Source of the DNA: Polytrichum commune
Taxonomy: Eukaryota > Streptophyta > Polytrichopsida > Polytrichales > Polytrichaceae
Direction of reading: 5' to 3'
DNA length: 64,000 bases
Assembly (NCBI GenBank): GCA_950295325.1
Contig: OX485803.1
Location: forward strand, 16,058,001-16,122,000
Under the pieces are notes generated by a model. That model was given only the letters and a program-made list of their open reading frames with translations, was not told the origin of the DNA and did no database searches. Shown one piece after another: positions 13,339 through 25,600 of this stretch (positions within the stretch are counted from its first letter, which is position 1; every line of letters starts with the position of its first letter). Position numbers and translations under genes: made by a program.

Positions 13339-13640
13339 TTAGGGCCGGTTCACATGGGGTCCCAAGTCCCACTTGTATTAGCAAGTCCCACCATGGAGGC
13401 AATTTCCTGACTTTTGAGCCTCAAGTAACCATAGAAATATAGTTAATTGTCATAAATTTGGATCTTGATTATTGTACACAAAATTAATCATGAGACTCGT
13501 GTTGAGAGTTGGGTCCAAGTTATTTCTCAACCCAACTCTCAAACACAAGTCCCAAGCCTCAGCTTCAAAAAAAGTGTTGTCATGTAGGCATTCATGTCAT
13601 ACTTGGGACTTAGGACTTGGGACCCATGTGAAGTGGCAAG
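13339..13640. mobile_element. Tourist-like MITE, right end degraded
   Basis: The left end reads TTA then GGGCCGGTTCACATGG. Inverted 20-bp blocks at about 13,347-13,366 and 13,613-13,633 (CACATGGG(G)TCCCAAGTC) form the arms. An inner hairpin (GAGAGTTGGGT...ACCCAACTCTC) starts near 13,504. The same end sequence appears inverted at about 22,190-22,230. GGGCC-type ends next to TTA/TAA resemble PIF/Harbinger (Tourist) elements; the right TSD is not visible here. Confidence 0.5.
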
Positions 13641-14320
13641 TCCAAACTTTCATGTTCTCAACCGTTAAGATTGGATGCTCTCAAAAATGCCGGTCCCAAA
13701 AAGTAGTAGCTAGCTAGAAGCATAAATTGTTTGAGTCTTAAAAATGGCTATGAGAGCCTAAAGCCAAACCTCAAATTGGCTAAAAACGAGGATTTTCTCT
13801 CAGAGTTGGCTCGGGTGTGAGGGGTAGACCTCCTAGGCATATCAACTATACATCGACATTTGCTTGGAGAGGGGTGGAACACTCAAGGTTAAAAATCTTG
13901 TTTCTAAAGGAGAATGCCTCCGACTCACGAGCTAAGCAAGTACATTTGCAAGCAAAAGGCACATCCAAAGGCTCTAGATTGAACGCATTCCTCAAGCTTC
14001 CGAAGCTTACTTTTAGGATAGTGTTGCTCTTCAACTCCCGCCCCTCCCCCCAAAAAAACCGGTTTAACATGATTGTGATTGACATGGATTCAAGATTGAC
14101 AGTGAAGGTCGATTGCAGAGGGAGGCCCAACCGCACAATTACCAAGAGGACCAAATCGTGAAAGGTGCATATTATCAAGAAAACGAGATCCACCTTGCTT
14201 GCACTCATACCAACAAGAAAGACTCACCTCGCATTCAACCACATCTCATGCTATAACATTCATAAAAACAACCATAAATCACAACAAAATATACACAAGA
14301 TAAAACATAAATGAGGAAGG
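13641..14320. other. Intergenic, no gene recognised
   Basis: Overlapping open frames on both strands (about 13,817-14,208) lack family features. Nothing else was identified. Confidence 0.45.
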
Positions 14321-14994
14321 GTTTCAGCTTCCTTGTTTAGCCGAGGCAATTACACGTAAATAAAGGTATTCACCTTTGAATCTATCCCCCATAATCGTAC
14401 AAGTTCCAACAATTTCAATCGTGACTGCTACATGACAGCATTTCATCACTTCCACAACTTCATCGTAGTGTGAAGTACATAGATACAAACTCCCCATCAA
14501 TAAATGAAAACTTGGCAAGTTTGAATTGGGAAGTAATCAACAAAAGATATTGGTCTTTACGACAATTCCCGCCATTAAGCACTATCAGCCAATGCACCTT
14601 CATAAAAGACGATGTTATCAAACACAAGGGCCCTACCAAACGCAATGGCGGACTAGCAGTCAGTGATTATTGTGACAATCAAAAACTTAGAGATAATGAA
14701 CGAAGTGACAATGAAGAGATGAAGGAGGCAAAATAGATGCGCGATACCTTACAAGTGGCAATAGGACTCAAATCCATCGGCAAGGGTATCGTATCATTGG
14801 CTACATGTACAAGATTACGACATCTGATAGAAGACAAGTTTGGTCTCTTACGATGGAATATATTTAAAGAATTGCATAAATTCTCAAAGATCTTTGGTCG
14901 ACAACACCATCTTCAACCTGAACTTATAGAGCTTGAAGTTGTCGCCACCGAATTTGTCAACCGTTACAAGTTTATCGTCCTCACTAGAAGCCAT
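14320..14994 (-). pseudogene. Ty1/copia-like Gag N-terminus, relic
   Basis: Reading leftward from an ATG at 14,994 on the - strand gives about 36 residues of a copia Gag N-terminus: MASSEDDKLVTVDKF, then GGDNFKLYKFRLKMVLSTKDL, followed at once by a stop. The pattern K-F-x-G-x-N-F-x-x-(W/Y)-K-F-x-x-x-M-x-x-x-L is that of copia-type Gag. Farther left I could not follow the frame, and the boundary at 14,320 is arbitrary. No RT, integrase or LTR pair was found. The call rests on one short motif. Confidence 0.45.
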
Positions 14995-15269
14995 TTTTTT
15001 ATCCGAATACAAACTCCCACTCACTCAATGTAGCACAAGAACTCAAAAACCCTCAAAAGAGTTAGAATTTGCTTAAACAATATGTAATGGACTCTACTTA
15101 TTTAAGGTTCTCCTACATACAAGTCAGAATCTTAACCTTTTAAGTTAGTACAAAACCACTAAAAAACTTTAAAATATTCTAGAATTATTGAAATCACTTA
15201 ATAATTCTAGACTTCAATTGAATCCTTCAAAATTAAAATATTTCAAAACACTGTGAAATTATTGAAATC

Positions 15270-15655
15270 TCTCAAATCAATACATTTTCAATCCAAATAG
15301 ATGCAAAATCATTCAATAACTACGATAAAAACACAACTAAGCCTCTGGGAATTCAAATCATCTCAAATTAATCGTAAAAAATAAAGGCTTTCAAATCAAC
15401 ATTTTTTACTCCAAATAGATGTAAAATGATTTAATATCCATCAAGAGAGCACAATTAGGTATTTTGAAATTCAAATCACCTCAAACTAAGCATAGATTGT
15501 AAGGATCTCCTAAATCAACACCTTTGCATTCAAAATAAATGTAAAATCACTTCAAAACCATCAAGAGGACACAACTAAGCATCTTGCAACTCAAATCACC
15601 TCAAACTAAAAGTATAAAAAAAATATCTCTCAAGTCAACACCTTTTCGTTCAATA
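15270..15655. repeat. ~120-bp tandem repeat, three to four units
   Basis: Units begin near 15,273, 15,389, 15,511 and 15,631 with '(t)caa(a/g)tcaaca...tt' and share 'aaataaatg(t/c)aaaat', 'acaca(a)ctaa' and 'caaatca(c/t)ctcaaa(c/t)taa'. Units diverge by eye by about a fifth and the last is partial. The array is AT-rich and non-coding. Confidence 0.65.
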
Positions 15656-15659
15656 AACG

Positions 15660-18050
15660 AATTGATTGACATTCATGCATTCAAAATGAAATGGACCTCT
15701 ACCAAATGGGTCATTTAATATAATAACACTCTTATAAGATGTTTCACACTGGTCCAAACCTCCACGAGTGCTTTTTAAATCCTTCAAAGCTTCAAAACTC
15801 CATCAAAAGTTCTAAACATCTGCAAATCGCCTCCGATCAGATCTAGCCCTCTCCTAGCTACTTCTAAGTTGATCTCTCTCCTTCACAACAAATTGGGCCT
15901 ATAATATACAGGGAAATGAGAAAAAAAATGCAAATAGTCCAGCGTAGGAACGTATGATACAATCAATAAGATTTACATACAAGGAAAATAATGCTTAGTT
16001 CATTCTCTTTATTTATACGTATAGGTCACGACCAATGTTGACAACCCATATGAGACAATATTACTAATGCAACCTAATATTATCTTTCATTAGTATTTAA
16101 TTAAAGAATTTTTGCACACATTGCCATATGGACATGTTTATAAGATATGGCCATCCAACTAATTCAAATAATATATTTTTAGAATACATCTATCATAAAA
16201 ATTAGAATAAGCATAGGGCATCTAGATTTGGATGAAAAAAACATAATATCAATAATATCTTAATTTTTATATTACCAATATTCATATAATTTTATATTTA
16301 TATTTATATTTTATATTTAAAAATAAGTTTTATATAAGAATTTAAATAAAATAATAATTTTGATAAACTTTAATTTTTTTAATTAAATAAAATAACATAT
16401 TTGATTCTATAGAATAAAATTGCTTGATTAAATTAAATCTAACTATTTTATTCTATAAATAAATTTATTAAATTAAATATTTCATTCTATAAAATAAAAT
16501 ATACATATTCATTCAAACAAAATATACATATGTTATTTCTTAGATTTTGTTGCTACTATCTAATTTATCATTTAACTTTCGTTTGATTTAATTGATTGAA
16601 TATTTTTCATATGTAAACTTAAAGATGAAACAAAAATATTACAAATTGAATTAAAACTTATTTGAATATAATAAGATTATGAATCTACATTGAAATTCAA
16701 AATTATATTTTTTTGTCAAATCATGTTGCTTATCAAAATAATATTCTTAATAACCAACAAAATATGATATCATAGTTATCGTGTAAATACCGATCGTGTG
16801 TCATTGCAGTTCGAATACCAACCACCACTAATAAACAACACTAAAATATAGCAAGGTCACATATGAACAACACATCTTAACTGTGCCCAAAAGATCCGAG
16901 GATCGACCTTGCGATGATGCCGGAGACGGAAAACAATAATGTCGGCTCCGCGTTGTAACCATAACCCCGCAATGGGTTTAGTCACTGGAGCCAACAACCT
17001 AAACTAATGTGGTGTAAAGGTAAAGGGTTGATATGTGAAAGGCAACATGCACCTGCAAACAATTCCAAATCTTATGGTCATTTGGTCATCAATCCAGCCT
17101 CATCATAAGGGAATACAAGCACCGCCCATTTGGTGTACACACAAGGGTCTCGTCGGTCATTACTCCGACCTCACCCCCACAAGACCCTATCACAAACTAG
17201 GACAATACAAAATGGGGCAATGTTGGATGACTTCAACACAACATCCCGCCACGGGAGAAGGTACCACAACAAAATACAATGAACAATGCAATAATAACAC
17301 TGGATCCTCTTCCCCAAAACAACACTTAAACAAAAATTGAAGGCGACCGCGACCAACCGGCACTCGTATGCGGTTATTGGTCAAAATGAAGAGCCCTTGT
17401 TGCTTAAGAAATTAAATTGTATAAGCATATCTCTCATCTAGTACTACAATATAAAATCTTCTCTTCCCTGAAGTCCATGGAATCTGTGTTCTTAACACAA
17501 TTCGCTCTTAACAATTATCTTGTTAAGTCGAATGGTGATTCCATATACCACGCTCCACCCCTAGGCAATCTCTCAACAATTTATAAACTTATCCCAACCA
17601 ATCTAATAAATCTATCCCTAAATAAATTCCAACAACAATCTAATAAATCTCACCCAAAATAAACCCAAACACCTACAATTTGCCCCCCAAAATTGAAAAA
17701 TACCCCTATGTTTCTTTGAACCAAAAGAAAAAAAAGAAAACACCTTTCGATGCCAAGTACCTCGCCCAAATTGTTACGGAAGATGAGTAAGTCACTTGCA
17801 CGTTCGCCGCAAGCCCACGCTTCCAACGTGACCGGATGCTCCCACGAACTCTTCCCATGCAGTCTTCCTCTTCCGAAACCAAATACCTTAAATGATCATA
17901 AGGTATTTGTGGATGATGGCATTCAATGTCCCAAACCCCCAATTGCCAGGCGTGATGGATGAAAATAACCTTGGCAATTACTTTGGTCAATATGTATCTT
18001 GTTTAGTTAAGAATGTGACCTCCAAACACTAAGGTTGTAAATGTGTCCCC
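15660..18050. other. AT-rich intergenic DNA, no gene recognised
   Basis: The stretch at 16,200-16,760 is extremely AT-rich with A/T runs. 16,800-17,700 has higher GC and looks like old retroelement leader or LTR DNA, but no motif was identified. Open frames at 17,035-17,384 and 17,706-17,990 overlap on both strands and show no domain. Confidence 0.45.
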
Positions 18051-19587
18051 TTCGGAATCGATATAAATTGATTATTTTATTTTATTTTATTTTTGAACAA
18101 GTTATGGTCACCAAGTTGCAAACTTGGTTAACAAACTCAATGTTTAAAATAAATTTAAAAAATCCAAAATCCAAAATCCAAAAATATATAAAAATAAATG
18201 AAAAGGCCCCCCACCCTGCCGGCTGCTGGCGGGGGGCAGGGAGGGCCGGGGAGGGTAGCACTGGGGGAGCCGCGTCACTGAGGCGCGGATTAGGGAGCCG
18301 AGCCTGTGGGCGGCTCCCACAATCTGAGCCACTCACTTGGTAGCATTCATCCAACGGTTGAAAAAATCCTAGGTGGCGGGCGCCCATAGTCGGGCACGGG
18401 TCCCAAACGCGGGCGGGCATGCAAGGTCCGGCACGGGTCCCGGAACGCACCTCCCCATTAACTGCGGTCCAAATTAATTGATGTCAAGTGAGGAGAGGGC
18501 ATTAGAATTAATTGATGTCAAGTGAGGAGAGTGCATTAGAATTTATTGATGTCAAGTGAGGAGAGGGTATTAGAATTAATTGACATTAATTAATTTGGAC
18601 CACAGTTAATGGGGAGCTGTGTTCCGGGACCCGTGCCGGACCTCGCATGCCCGCCTACGTTTGGGACCCGTGCCCGACCATGGGTGCCCGCCACCTAGGA
18701 TATTTTCAACCGTTGGATGAATGTTTAGAAGTGAACGGCTCAGATTGTGGGAGCTGGCCACAGGCCCGGCTCCCTAATCTGCGCCTCAGTGACGCGGCAG
18801 GGGAGGGGAGGGCGGCGGGGAGGCATCCGGCTCGGCTTGCCGCCGGCCGCGTGCCGTCACAGCCTGGAGTCCAGAGAGCTCCGGCTCTCGGCGCCGCTTC
18901 CTCTTCTCCTCTCCCTTGTTGATTCTTTTAATTTTTTTGTAAATTTTTGTGAATGAACTTGAACTTGAATCGGAATGAAGAGTGCTCTTCACAAGCTTAA
19001 TGATACAAATCCAAGCTTGTAAGTGGAAAAATAACAAGGAATTCCGTAGTCAATTCAATAATTCATCACCACAATTCACCTTGATGTGGCCTTCAAAAAA
19101 CAAGCATTCTTCATCTTGTTGTGCCGCAAATTCGCGGTGTTCTCTCTCCGGAACTTCGCAACTTCATCACTCTTTGTCCTCACGCCTTTCCTTGTGTGTT
19201 ATATATCAAGAATGAAAAAGAAAACATAAAAAATGAGGCATTCTTCCCAGGTGAGAAGGAAGAAAGTAGAACACTCATAATAGCTCTAAATCTCTTTTCA
19301 AATGCACACAATTAATCAAGCTATCTCTCACTCCACCACGGGAGAATCCAAGAGTGCAAGAGAGGGGAGAAGAACTCAAGATTTATTGTAAAAACATGCA
19401 ATCTTCACCTCACACAAGCTCTCTTCACACACTCACTTACAAGACTTGACTTGGCAAGAATGTCAAGCCAAGGAGGAGGCTCCTCACTTAGGAGCCTCAC
19501 TTTCCAAAACTAAGGTTCATCCATCCAACTCTAAATGAATAAAGCCCAACGGATAAGGTGCGGCCGCCGACGCCACATACCGTGACA
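18050..19587 (-). repeat. Decayed LTR related to the 61.5-62.95 kb LTR
   Basis: The right part (about 19,310-19,587) parallels the LTR at 62,600-62,951. Shared blocks include 'caagctatctctcactcca', 'gggagaatccaagagtgcaag', 'acacactcac', 'caagacttgactt' and a terminal CGTGACA. Both LTRs also have an AT-rich stretch leading into a GC-rich block. I see no internal coding region, so it may be a solo or truncated LTR. The left boundary is uncertain, and the foldback at 18,269-18,798 interrupts it. Confidence 0.55.
18269..18798. mobile_element. Foldback element with ~210-bp arms and 34-bp triplicate loop
   Basis: The left arm (18,269-18,478) and right arm (18,588-18,798) are long inverted repeats. 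Both arms carry the GCCGCGTCACTGAG end, CACGGGTCCC blocks and the inner CATTAACTG(C/T)GGTCCAAATTAATT block. The loop holds three tandem 34-bp units starting at 18,477, 18,511 and 18,545 (ATTGATGTCAAGTGAGGAGA core). No open frame of interest is present and no convincing TSD was found. A Mutator-like foldback is possible but unproven. Confidence 0.8.
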
Positions 19588-21404
19588 GAGTGGACCTAAA
19601 TTTTTTCGTGAAGACAAAGTTGAGAAATAAATTTAATTCGATTATTTTACATTTGAAAAAATTCATTTGAATACATACAAATTGAATCAGATAATCATTC
19701 ATCTTCTACACACTTGAATATATCGTGTATTTGTTACAACAATTTCATATTTAATTAAAGTGAATAATTAAACTGATTTGTTACATTTCTATTTTCTGAA
19801 ATAATATGTACTAATAGATATTAAACCACATTGTCTACTTTGCAAGTTCTATAGATATGGTAGAATAAAGAATAATTTGATTCATCATACATAAATAATC
19901 TTTAATCCGTAGTATAAATATTCAATCAATCAATTTATATATATATATAATGATATAATACAATACATTATAATATATAATATATAGTAATATATACAAA
20001 CTAATATATAGATAAATTAAAATAAATTAAAAATTAAAATAACATAGTAAAATAAATTATAGATTTAAAATAATATTGTATTACGTATATATATTTATAT
20101 ACAATATAACAAAATGATAAAAAATGATACAATATAATAGAATGATTGAAATAAATATTATAGAATATAAATAATCACATTAATATCAATTATTTCTTGG
20201 CAATCTGTATGATTATAATGATGAATTTTTTAATAATGTTAATCACTCGAGTAACAATGATCTATGTGTCAATTTTAAGAAATTGATGATGTTTTGGTGT
20301 AGTGGTTATGTTTTTAGATATCACCAATATAATTTCATTAATTTCAAAGATTTTCAAAGATTTTTTGTATATTCATAAAAATATCATAAAAATCCATCAG
20401 TATCGTGATCTTCTTCTGTAATACTGTCTACAATAATCACTGGACAAAAATTCTTATTGTTTGCATTTTTATTGTGACCTTGAATTCTGATCATTATTGT
20501 ACAAAATGTAGTGATTAGACTTCTAAGAGATCTTATTTTGAAATCTCTTATACATATCTTTGTATAAAAAATTTGAAGTAATTCAAATACAAATGCAGAA
20601 AGAATAATAATAATATGCCTATTTTGTGATATTAATATTGTGTAAGATATATCACACATTCGAAAGCCAGTAACATATTTATATTTGACACCAATTTTTT
20701 TTGTCTTCATATATGTTCATTTATAATCTGGTCTTTGTGATTATGTATTACGTCACCAACGATTGTCATTGTGATTGATGATAAATACTCTTAATTTATT
20801 AAATCACAATGAAAAAAAATTGAACTTGATGTATTTTTTGAGTTTCCATAAAAAAATGTAATGGAAAATACCATACACGTTTAGAATTCAGTCACAAAAT
20901 GAAAATCTTTACGTTTAACATATATTTCAAGTATATACATGACAATCTTAGAAGATCTAATGATAATAGTAATGACCATGAAAATGTGAGTACTATGAAA
21001 ATAAAAATAAAATCACATAAAAATAACAAACAAAAAAAAATGCTCAAACACAATAAATGTAAGATGAAAAGAAAAAACTACAATTACGCAGACCACCTCA
21101 ATATATACAAGCTTTTTGAACCGTGGACAACTGCCAAATTTATTATAATTATCTATGATTTTTCAATATATTTTAGGGAATAACTATAATTAACTATATA
21201 TATATACATACACTATAGTGAACATGACCAAAAATAACATGAACAAGGAAACGGTAGAACTGTGCGGCTCTGTCCTTTCTTATGAAAGACTACAATTGTA
21301 ATTGTCTAGTTTGCTCATTCCAGTCCATGGCTATTTTCTATATCTTTAACCAAAAAGGTCCAAGTATTATCCGGAGGCTAGTTAGTATTGAAAAATCACA
21401 AAAT
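19588..21404. other. AT-rich desert, no gene recognised
   Basis: Long AT-rich stretches include a TATA microsatellite (about 19,935-19,950) and dense A/T tracts at 19,960-20,170. Open frames near 20,384-20,710 and 20,899-21,183 are low-complexity K/N/I-rich and look like chance frames. Confidence 0.5.
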
Positions 21405-21815
21405 TTACGTACCATTGCCGTTAGTATCAATTGCCCCAAACGAACAAGACACATCACTCACACTCACTGTATTAGGAGAATTCAAATAAGAAGAGGGATT
21501 AGCATACAAAAAACGGTACTTACTGTCCTTCTTCCAAAGTGAAATAGCGTCACCAATTATGTCATCTACCTCCTCATATGGCCCTTCCAAGGCAATTCGC
21601 AGCATTGCATCGAGATTCTTACTACCCAACCTATTTCTAACTTTGGTCTTGATCAAATTCTGCACACTGAAAGCACGCTCACATGTCGTTGTAGAAACAC
21701 ATTGCACATGAGCTAAGTCTGCAAGAATAAGGAGGTTGGGGTACTGTGCTTGCAAAGCATGATTCCAAGTTATCATGCCCCACCGCTGCGGAATGGAAGT
21801 TGTGGCGGGAAGCAA
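21405..21815 (-). pseudogene. hAT transposase C-terminal fragment
   Basis: The 136-aa frame contains the hAT C-terminal dimerisation region. Visible features are WNHALQAQYPNLLILADLAH, a Thr/Ser-rich turn, CERAFSVQNLIKTKVRNRL (the conserved CER-x-FS-x-x-x-x-I-K-x-x-x-R-N-R-L signature) and LDAMLRIALEGP. It ends normally with an acidic tail. No N-terminal BED finger, catalytic region or terminal inverted repeats were found upstream (21,816-22,200), so this is a truncated copy. A domesticated protein is unlikely without the rest. Confidence 0.75.
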
Positions 21816-22184
21816 GTAACCCTAAACCATAAGCCACACTAACCCTAAACCACAAGCCAACAAGGCATAGTCTCCAACTATGCATAGTATTGAAAAAAAT
21901 ACTTAATATATATATATTTGGTCGGATGCCCGCCATGAAAATAAAATTTCAATCGGTAATTTGCCGTGGATACTCTAGGGCAGCTTGCCTTAATGCTGGC
22001 ATTTTTTTTCTTCTAATCGGCCCATTTCCGTAAACCTTGATTTTCTTCCGGAACCGCTTCCTAAACTTTCCAATTGCATTCGGAAATTCTCAAAATCAAC
22101 CGGCTAGCTTGTAACTAACTGCCGGCACTACCCGTTCATTGGTCCCGGCTTCCATTCTCTCAACGGCTGAGATTGGACGGATTG

Positions 22185-22231
22185 AGTTCAAGTGTATCTG
22201 GGACTTGGGAGCCCGTGTGAACGGGCCCTAA
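22185..22231. repeat. Orphan right end of a TTAGGGCC-type TIR element
   Basis: Read in reverse, this stretch gives CTTAGGGCCCGTTCACACGG followed by CTCCCAAGTCCCA. It matches the left end of the MITE at 13,339 with a few changes. The opposite end was not found upstream, so it is a relic. Confidence 0.5.
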
Positions 22232-22681
22232 GTACTTACCCCGGCGATGACCAAGGCTCTTCCGTTGTTGAATTCGGAAGCACTCATCAATTGCGGTTGT
22301 TTTGTTTTGAGTTTGTTTTAAGAGTCTGTGTTATGTTGAACCACGGTGACTGTGAATCGTCACTCCTCAATACCTACGTATAAGGTTGATCAGCTAATTT
22401 GTGTGCTGTTTCCTACTGAGTGAGGAAGGAAGGAAGGAAGGCGGGATTGCACAGTTATCCCCGCAACAGGATTCCCGAATTTCATCTCCAACTCAATTCG
22501 GTGCCAGGATTGCGGTGCTCCCGGGATGCTTCATCAGCTTCGCAGGGGATATCTCGTAATGTAGGTCATCAGCAGCGCCCAATTGACTCTTAAGTCTGCG
22601 TTTCATATATAAGTTAACTTAAGTTACGTGGAATGAGCGTTTTGGAAGTGCAGTGAGTGAGCGCATTCATTCATAGCTGCC

Positions 22682-25600
22682 ATGCAGGGTGGTGGTTTCT
22701 TGGCCAATCGCTTCGCACTTCTTCCCACCCCCACCGTCGCTGCTTTGCTTCTTGGCTCATCTGGTAACGCCGCGAGGGGGGCTACTCGCATTCAGGACAT
22801 TGCCCGCAGTTGCGTAATCCAGCCGCGAACGAGGGGAGGAATTAGTAGCTCATCACGGCCTTGTTTGCATCTCTTGCTGCAACGGAGCACGCCAACATCT
22901 TTTACCAGGTGCGCTTCACATTTGGAGGCTAGGGAGAGGGAGAGCACTATGGACGCAGAGGGCGCCGGCCTGCCTGGTCAGTTCAAATTCTCGCACATCT
23001 CTCTCTCTCTCTCTCAATTATCGTGGCCGTTAGGGCTCTTGCCTCCTGATTAGGTATAGCCAGAAACTAAATCAATTCATCACACACTTCTAAAATCATG
23101 TATCATATAAAATCATACAATCGCATCAAACCATAATTGCAAATCCACACCTATCGAACAGAGCTTTGAAATTGTTAATCTCTCAACTTTGGAACTCTGC
23201 GTTGCTCATATACGGGTCCTTGTGGCCTCCTTGTGGCCGTTAGGCTTCTGTTGCCTCCTGATCTATACCCTTCCACTGAAATCAATCTTTTGTGGGCTAA
23301 ACCCTAAACCTTTATCACAGACCTCTAAATTCCCTTATAAACACGGATTTCACAGTCGTGCATTCAATCGCATTTACATTGATACACTCGCATGAAATTA
23401 AAACTTTTAACATTGAGTCCATCCATGCCTACCAACATAGGTTTGCAATTCTAAGCTTCTTTTGTTTCTACATCTTATAGTTTCAAGACCTAAAAGATTT
23501 GAGATATGAGTTGAACCAGCGTTACCTCAATGTTATGTCTGCAACTCAAGAAGATTTTAGACCCCGAAGGGTATGTATCAACACTGACTCCACATTCAAC
23601 GCTACCTAGTCGCTTGCATCTTGGGATGATTTTTGTGTCGCCAGAGCAACTTGGGACCCACAATTTGTATTTCTCCTGCATCCATCTTGATCTTGAAATC
23701 GAAACGTCTTTAATGAGAGGAAGTAACAGTTAAGCCACAAATGAGCTCAGGCTCACAAAGCGTTCAAGGGACTTAGACCTTCCCCCCCCATATTTTTGGA
23801 GATCAGGATTTGTGCAATTTTGTTGTGCAGGTCATTGAGGAACAACCATTTCCTAAGCTGTATCCAGAACGTCAAAAGTGCAATTTTATTTTACAGGGAA
23901 GCAGGGTGTAGGCGCAGAACGGACCCAAGAATTGAGCACTTCCGCATCTGAAGAAGTGCCTGTGACAATCAAAGTGTCGGAAGAGCTAGGGCAACTTGAA
24001 CCAATGGGTCCAGACTCAGACGTAAAAGATGGCGTCAAAGTGGAGAAGTCAATATGGTCGAAACTGGGGCAGAGGGTCAACATTGCAGGCATTCAATTCG
24101 CCTCACATATCATCATGGGAAACCAACACCTTGCTATCCCTCACGTCAGTGTCCCTGATATACGGTGAGTTCTGAACCTTCGATTGACATTGGTCTTTCA
24201 TGTTGACTATATTTTCTCCTGAATTAAGTTTGTTGAAAGCATAGCAGTTCTTTGGGTTTTCGAAAGGAAGATCTATATTATTATGGCCAGTCTAATGAGT
24301 ACTTCTTTGAGCCCTCATGTGCAGTGAACCAATGTATGTGTCTCTACAAGGACTAAAGATGCAAAACTCCTTAATTGAGCGAAACGATCAAAGTCAATGT
24401 TGCATTGTAACATAGGTTACCTCAATCCTTTATCCAGGTTTGATGGTTTTGATGGTTATGGTAAGACCTGGCAATGGAGATTAAAGCATCTGTCGTCAAC
24501 ACTGATGTTTACTGGCAGGTGGGTAGACTGGAAGGCTTTACGTGACCGTGGCTTTGAGGGTGTTGTCTTTGACAAAGACAACACTCTCACTGCACCATAT
24601 GCACTAGCGGTCTGGCCAGCCCTTGGTCCATCTCTACAAGAATGTCAGGCCATTTTTGAAGGCCGAGTTGCCCTTCTGAGCAATTCAGCAGGTACATCTT
24701 TCTATTCTGTAGCACAAAACATGGGAGGTGCAGTTTTATTCTGTATAGTGCTAGAGAAGAATTTGTGTATATTGTGGATATTTGGATAAGGTTTAGAGTC
24801 GAATGCTGCAAAGCATGCATGGCAGCTCCAAATGTACGTCATAGCAACAGTTTTACTTACAAACCAGAATGGTGCAAATATTAACCAATGCAATTTGGAA
24901 TGCATGGATGGGGGCTAGAGCAGGGTTGTATCAATTTGATCCTGATGGGGTGGAGGCAAAAGCATTGGAGGAGAGATTGGGTATTCCAGTCATTCGCCAT
25001 GGTAATGATACTCACTGACGCACTCTGACATGTTCATGGTTGCAGTAGTTTTCCTTCATTGATGCAACCTAACTCTACACGAACATATTAGAATAGTGGT
25101 TATTTTCTCGAATCTGCATAGTATTCGCTAGCACCCCTTCTGAAAATTTGTAGAACAAAGTGTCATGGATCAGATACTCTCTGTGAAGACTGGCTAATAT
25201 TTGAGAAGGAGGTGGCTGTTGTTACATGTCTTGGGGAGATGAAGAAAGGAGAATGGCTGTTGTTACCATGTGTCTTGTGAAGTCATGTAGAAAAAATCAC
25301 AAATCACTCATTTGATCAAATTCTGTTGTGCAATGGTTGTGGTGTACCTCCTGTAAGTGCTACTTAATGTTTCCTTTTCCAGGTGCATCATGACACAAGA
25401 GTGGTTATCTATGTTGTATTCTAGCTTGACTACAATCAGTCTTGCCTTTCTTTTATTTAAGATTGTTTTGGAAATAAACAAGTCAATCACTTAGTGCATA
25501 ATCATGTATTGAGGTAAGTGTTGATGTGGAATTTATGAAATTCAGGAACCAAAAAACCAGCTGGTACAGCTGAGGACATCTCCAAGCATTTTGGATGTGA

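Noticed and set aside
20384-21183. Two open frames in the AT-rich desert
   Set aside because: Lys/Asn/Ile-rich translations typical of chance frames in AT-rich DNA.
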